NCBI GenBank assembly: GCA_009773165.1
Contig: WOUZ01000001.1
Coordinates: forward strand, 186,001 to 250,000
Reading direction: 5' to 3'
Length of the DNA stretch: 64,000 bases
DNA from: Bacteroidota bacterium
Lineage (GTDB): Bacteria; Bacteroidota; Bacteroidia; Bacteroidales; F082
Position 1 is the stretch's first letter. Each line of letters begins with the position of its first letter. Positions 62,595 to 64,000 of the stretch are shown here, piece by piece. The notes under the pieces were generated by a model. It did no database searches, was not told where the DNA came from, and saw nothing but the letters and a program-made list of their open reading frames with translations. Made by a program: the position numbers and the translations under genes.

Positions 62595-64000
62595 ATGTTT
62601 GCAAAACACGTATATGCCGACCGCAGAAACCGGCTCAAAAAAGAAATCACCGAAGGCATTGCCCTCTTTCCTTCAAATCCGGAAGCTTCGTTCAACTATC
62701 CGGCCAATACCTATCATTACAGGCAGGATAGTCATTTCTCCTATTTCTTTGGCATCAACCTGCCGGGATTTACGGGATGCATCGACCTGGAGTCGGGCGA
62801 AGAAATGGTGTTCGGTAATGATTTTGACATCGACGATATCATTTGGATGGGACCTCAGCCATCGGTTTCTGACCTTGCTGCTGAAGCAGGAGTTCATCAA
62901 ACCTTTGCAAACGAAAAACTCCCTGATTACATCCGCAAAGCGCAGCAGCAGGGCCGGAAAATTCATTTCCTCCCTCCCTACCGCGGTAAGGTTATGATTG
63001 AATTATCGACCTTGCTCGGTATTGCTGCACAGGACGTGAAAGCCCTTGCAAGCATTGAGCTCATCAAAGCCGTTGTAAAACTCAAAGAAGTAAAAGACAG
63101 CCTCGAGATAGCTGAAATAGAAAAAGCTGTAGATGTCGCATGGCTGATGCACACCACCGCCATGAAGATGGCAAAACCGGGTATGGTTGAACAGGAAATT
63201 GCCGGAACTATCGAAGGCATAGCTTTGTCATATGGCGGAGCGGTGTCGTTTCCTATCATCCTGAGTGTTGACGGACAGACACTTCACAATCACAGCCATC
63301 ACAACATCTTAAAAGAAGGCCGCATGTTGGTTGTGGATGCAGGAGCTGAATTGCATTCATTGTATTCGAGCGACATAACCCGAACGCTACCTGTTGGTGG
63401 CAAATTCAATCAACGGCAGAAAGAAATCTACGAGATCGTTCTTAAAGCCAATATGGACAGCATTGCTGCCATCAGACCGGGCAAAGAATACCGCGAAAAC
63501 CATTTTCTTGCTGCCAGAGTAATTGCCGAAGGCCTTAAAGCCATTGGACTCATGAAAGGCGATGTGGATGAAGCTGTTGCTGCCGGCGCTCACACCCTGT
63601 TCTTCCCTCACGGACTGGGTCATATGATGGGCATGGATGTGCACGACCTCGAAAGTCTGGGAGAAAATTATGTCGGATATGATGAACACACCCATCGAGC
63701 CACACAATTTGGAACAGCATACCTGCGACTGGGCAAAAAACTCAATCCCGGATACGTACTCACCAACGAACCCGGCATTTATTTTATCCCTGCATTGATT
63801 GACAAGTTCCGTTCCGAAGGTAAATTCATGGATTTCGTTAACTACGATAAAGTGGAATCGTATAAGGATTTCGGTGGCATTCGTATTGAAGATGATATAC
63901 TTGTAACAGAAACTGGTCACCGGATTTTAGGCAAAGCCATCCCAAAATCGGTAAGTGAAGTGGAAGCTACCGCAGCTGAGTTGAGAGATTGGAACAAAAT
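62595..64000 (+). CDS. Second M24 family aminopeptidase P-like protein, partial
   Basis: The frame opens at the ATG at 62595 (M-F-A-K-H-V-Y-A-D-R-R-N-R-L) and runs to the window end without a stop, giving 468 codons. The N-terminal domain has Y-R-Q-D-S-H-F-S-Y-F-F-G-I. Metal ligands are D248, D260, H343, E392 and E432, all intact. A segment around residues 355-380 (L-G-E-N-Y-V-G-Y-D, T-A-Y-L-R-L) makes it longer than the first M24 protein and fits a separate subfamily. It starts 13 bp after the first M24 stop, so the two are cotranscribed. Only a short C-terminal end should be missing. Confidence 0.93.
   Translation, partial: MFAKHVYADRRNRLKKEITEGIALFPSNPEASFNYPANTYHYRQDSHFSYFFGINLPGFTGCIDLESGEEMVFGNDFDIDDIIWMGPQPSVSDLAAEAGVHQTFANEKLPDYIRKAQQQGRKIHFLPPYRGKVMIELSTLLGIAAQDVKALASIELIKAVVKLKEVKDSLEIAEIEKAVDVAWLMHTTAMKMAKPGMVEQEIAGTIEGIALSYGGAVSFPIILSVDGQTLHNHSHHNILKEGRMLVVDAGAELHSLYSSDITRTLPVGGKFNQRQKEIYEIVLKANMDSIAAIRPGKEYRENHFLAARVIAEGLKAIGLMKGDVDEAVAAGAHTLFFPHGLGHMMGMDVHDLESLGENYVGYDEHTHRATQFGTAYLRLGKKLNPGYVLTNEPGIYFIPALIDKFRSEGKFMDFVNYDKVESYKDFGGIRIEDDILVTETGHRILGKAIPKSVSEVEATAAELRDWNK

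Overview
The window is a piece of a Bacteroidota chromosome, most likely from a free-living or anaerobic/sediment-type member of the Bacteroidia. The signs are proteins with type IX secretion (T9SS) C-terminal sorting domains, a TonB-dependent receptor with an N-terminal carboxypeptidase-regulatory-like domain, LytS/LytTR two-component proteins, a three-gene succinate dehydrogenase/fumarate reductase with one fused cytochrome b, a Bacteroidota-style LeuRS, and several promoters with the phylum's TAnnTTTG -7 element. No rRNA, tRNA, CRISPR array, prophage or complete transposon was found. Species-level placement is not possible from sequence reading alone.

Layout. 1-2 kb: HIT protein (cut by the window edge) and greA. 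0.9-10 kb: a minus-strand operon of TonB receptor, 1,440-residue T9SS cargo protein and PorV/PorQ-like barrel, ending in a hairpin terminator. 10-15 kb: a small membrane-anchored protein, a LytTR response regulator, a giant periplasmic-propeller LytS-type kinase and a small lipoprotein. 15-34 kb (plus strand): Rieske-like lipoprotein, DUF748/AsmA-like protein, a lipoprotein, a polytopic DUF4173-like protein, M3 peptidase, leuS (with an unusual inserted nuclease-like domain), a DUF3108 protein and a 1,985-residue alpha-2-macroglobulin-like protein whose thioester motif is missing. 34.7-36 kb: a repeat-rich intergenic island with palindromic REP-like units and a large inverted repeat.

36-43 kb: a six-gene carbohydrate cluster (GH130-type phosphorylase/hydrolase, GT4 fused to an alpha/alpha toroid domain, a small baeRF/eRF1-like protein, a PIG-L/LmbE deacetylase, a second GT4, and a GH100/invertase-like toroid enzyme). 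The genes are closely spaced or overlapping and could build and trim a glycoside. 43-52 kb: hybrid PAS histidine kinase, bacterioferritin, alpha/beta hydrolase, an Mla-type lipid transport operon (permease, ATPase, MCE protein), a convergent AsmA-like protein and a second alpha/beta hydrolase. 52.7-57.3 kb: an accessory stretch with more REP-like palindromes, an MntA/HepT (MNT-HEPN) toxin-antitoxin pair bracketed by two copies of a roughly 120-bp direct repeat, a T9SS protein, and three overlapping AT-rich membrane-protein genes. 57.7-61.1 kb: sdhB-sdhA-sdhC on the minus strand with a clear terminator. 61.3-64 kb: two tandem M24 Xaa-Pro aminopeptidase genes, the second running off the window.

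The best candidates for new biology are the GH130-GT4-baeRF-PIG-L-GT4-GH100 cluster, the PD-(D/E)XK-like domain inside LeuRS, and the repeat families around 35 kb and around the MNT-HEPN pair. All functional statements rest on motif and family recognition by eye; no database search was run.
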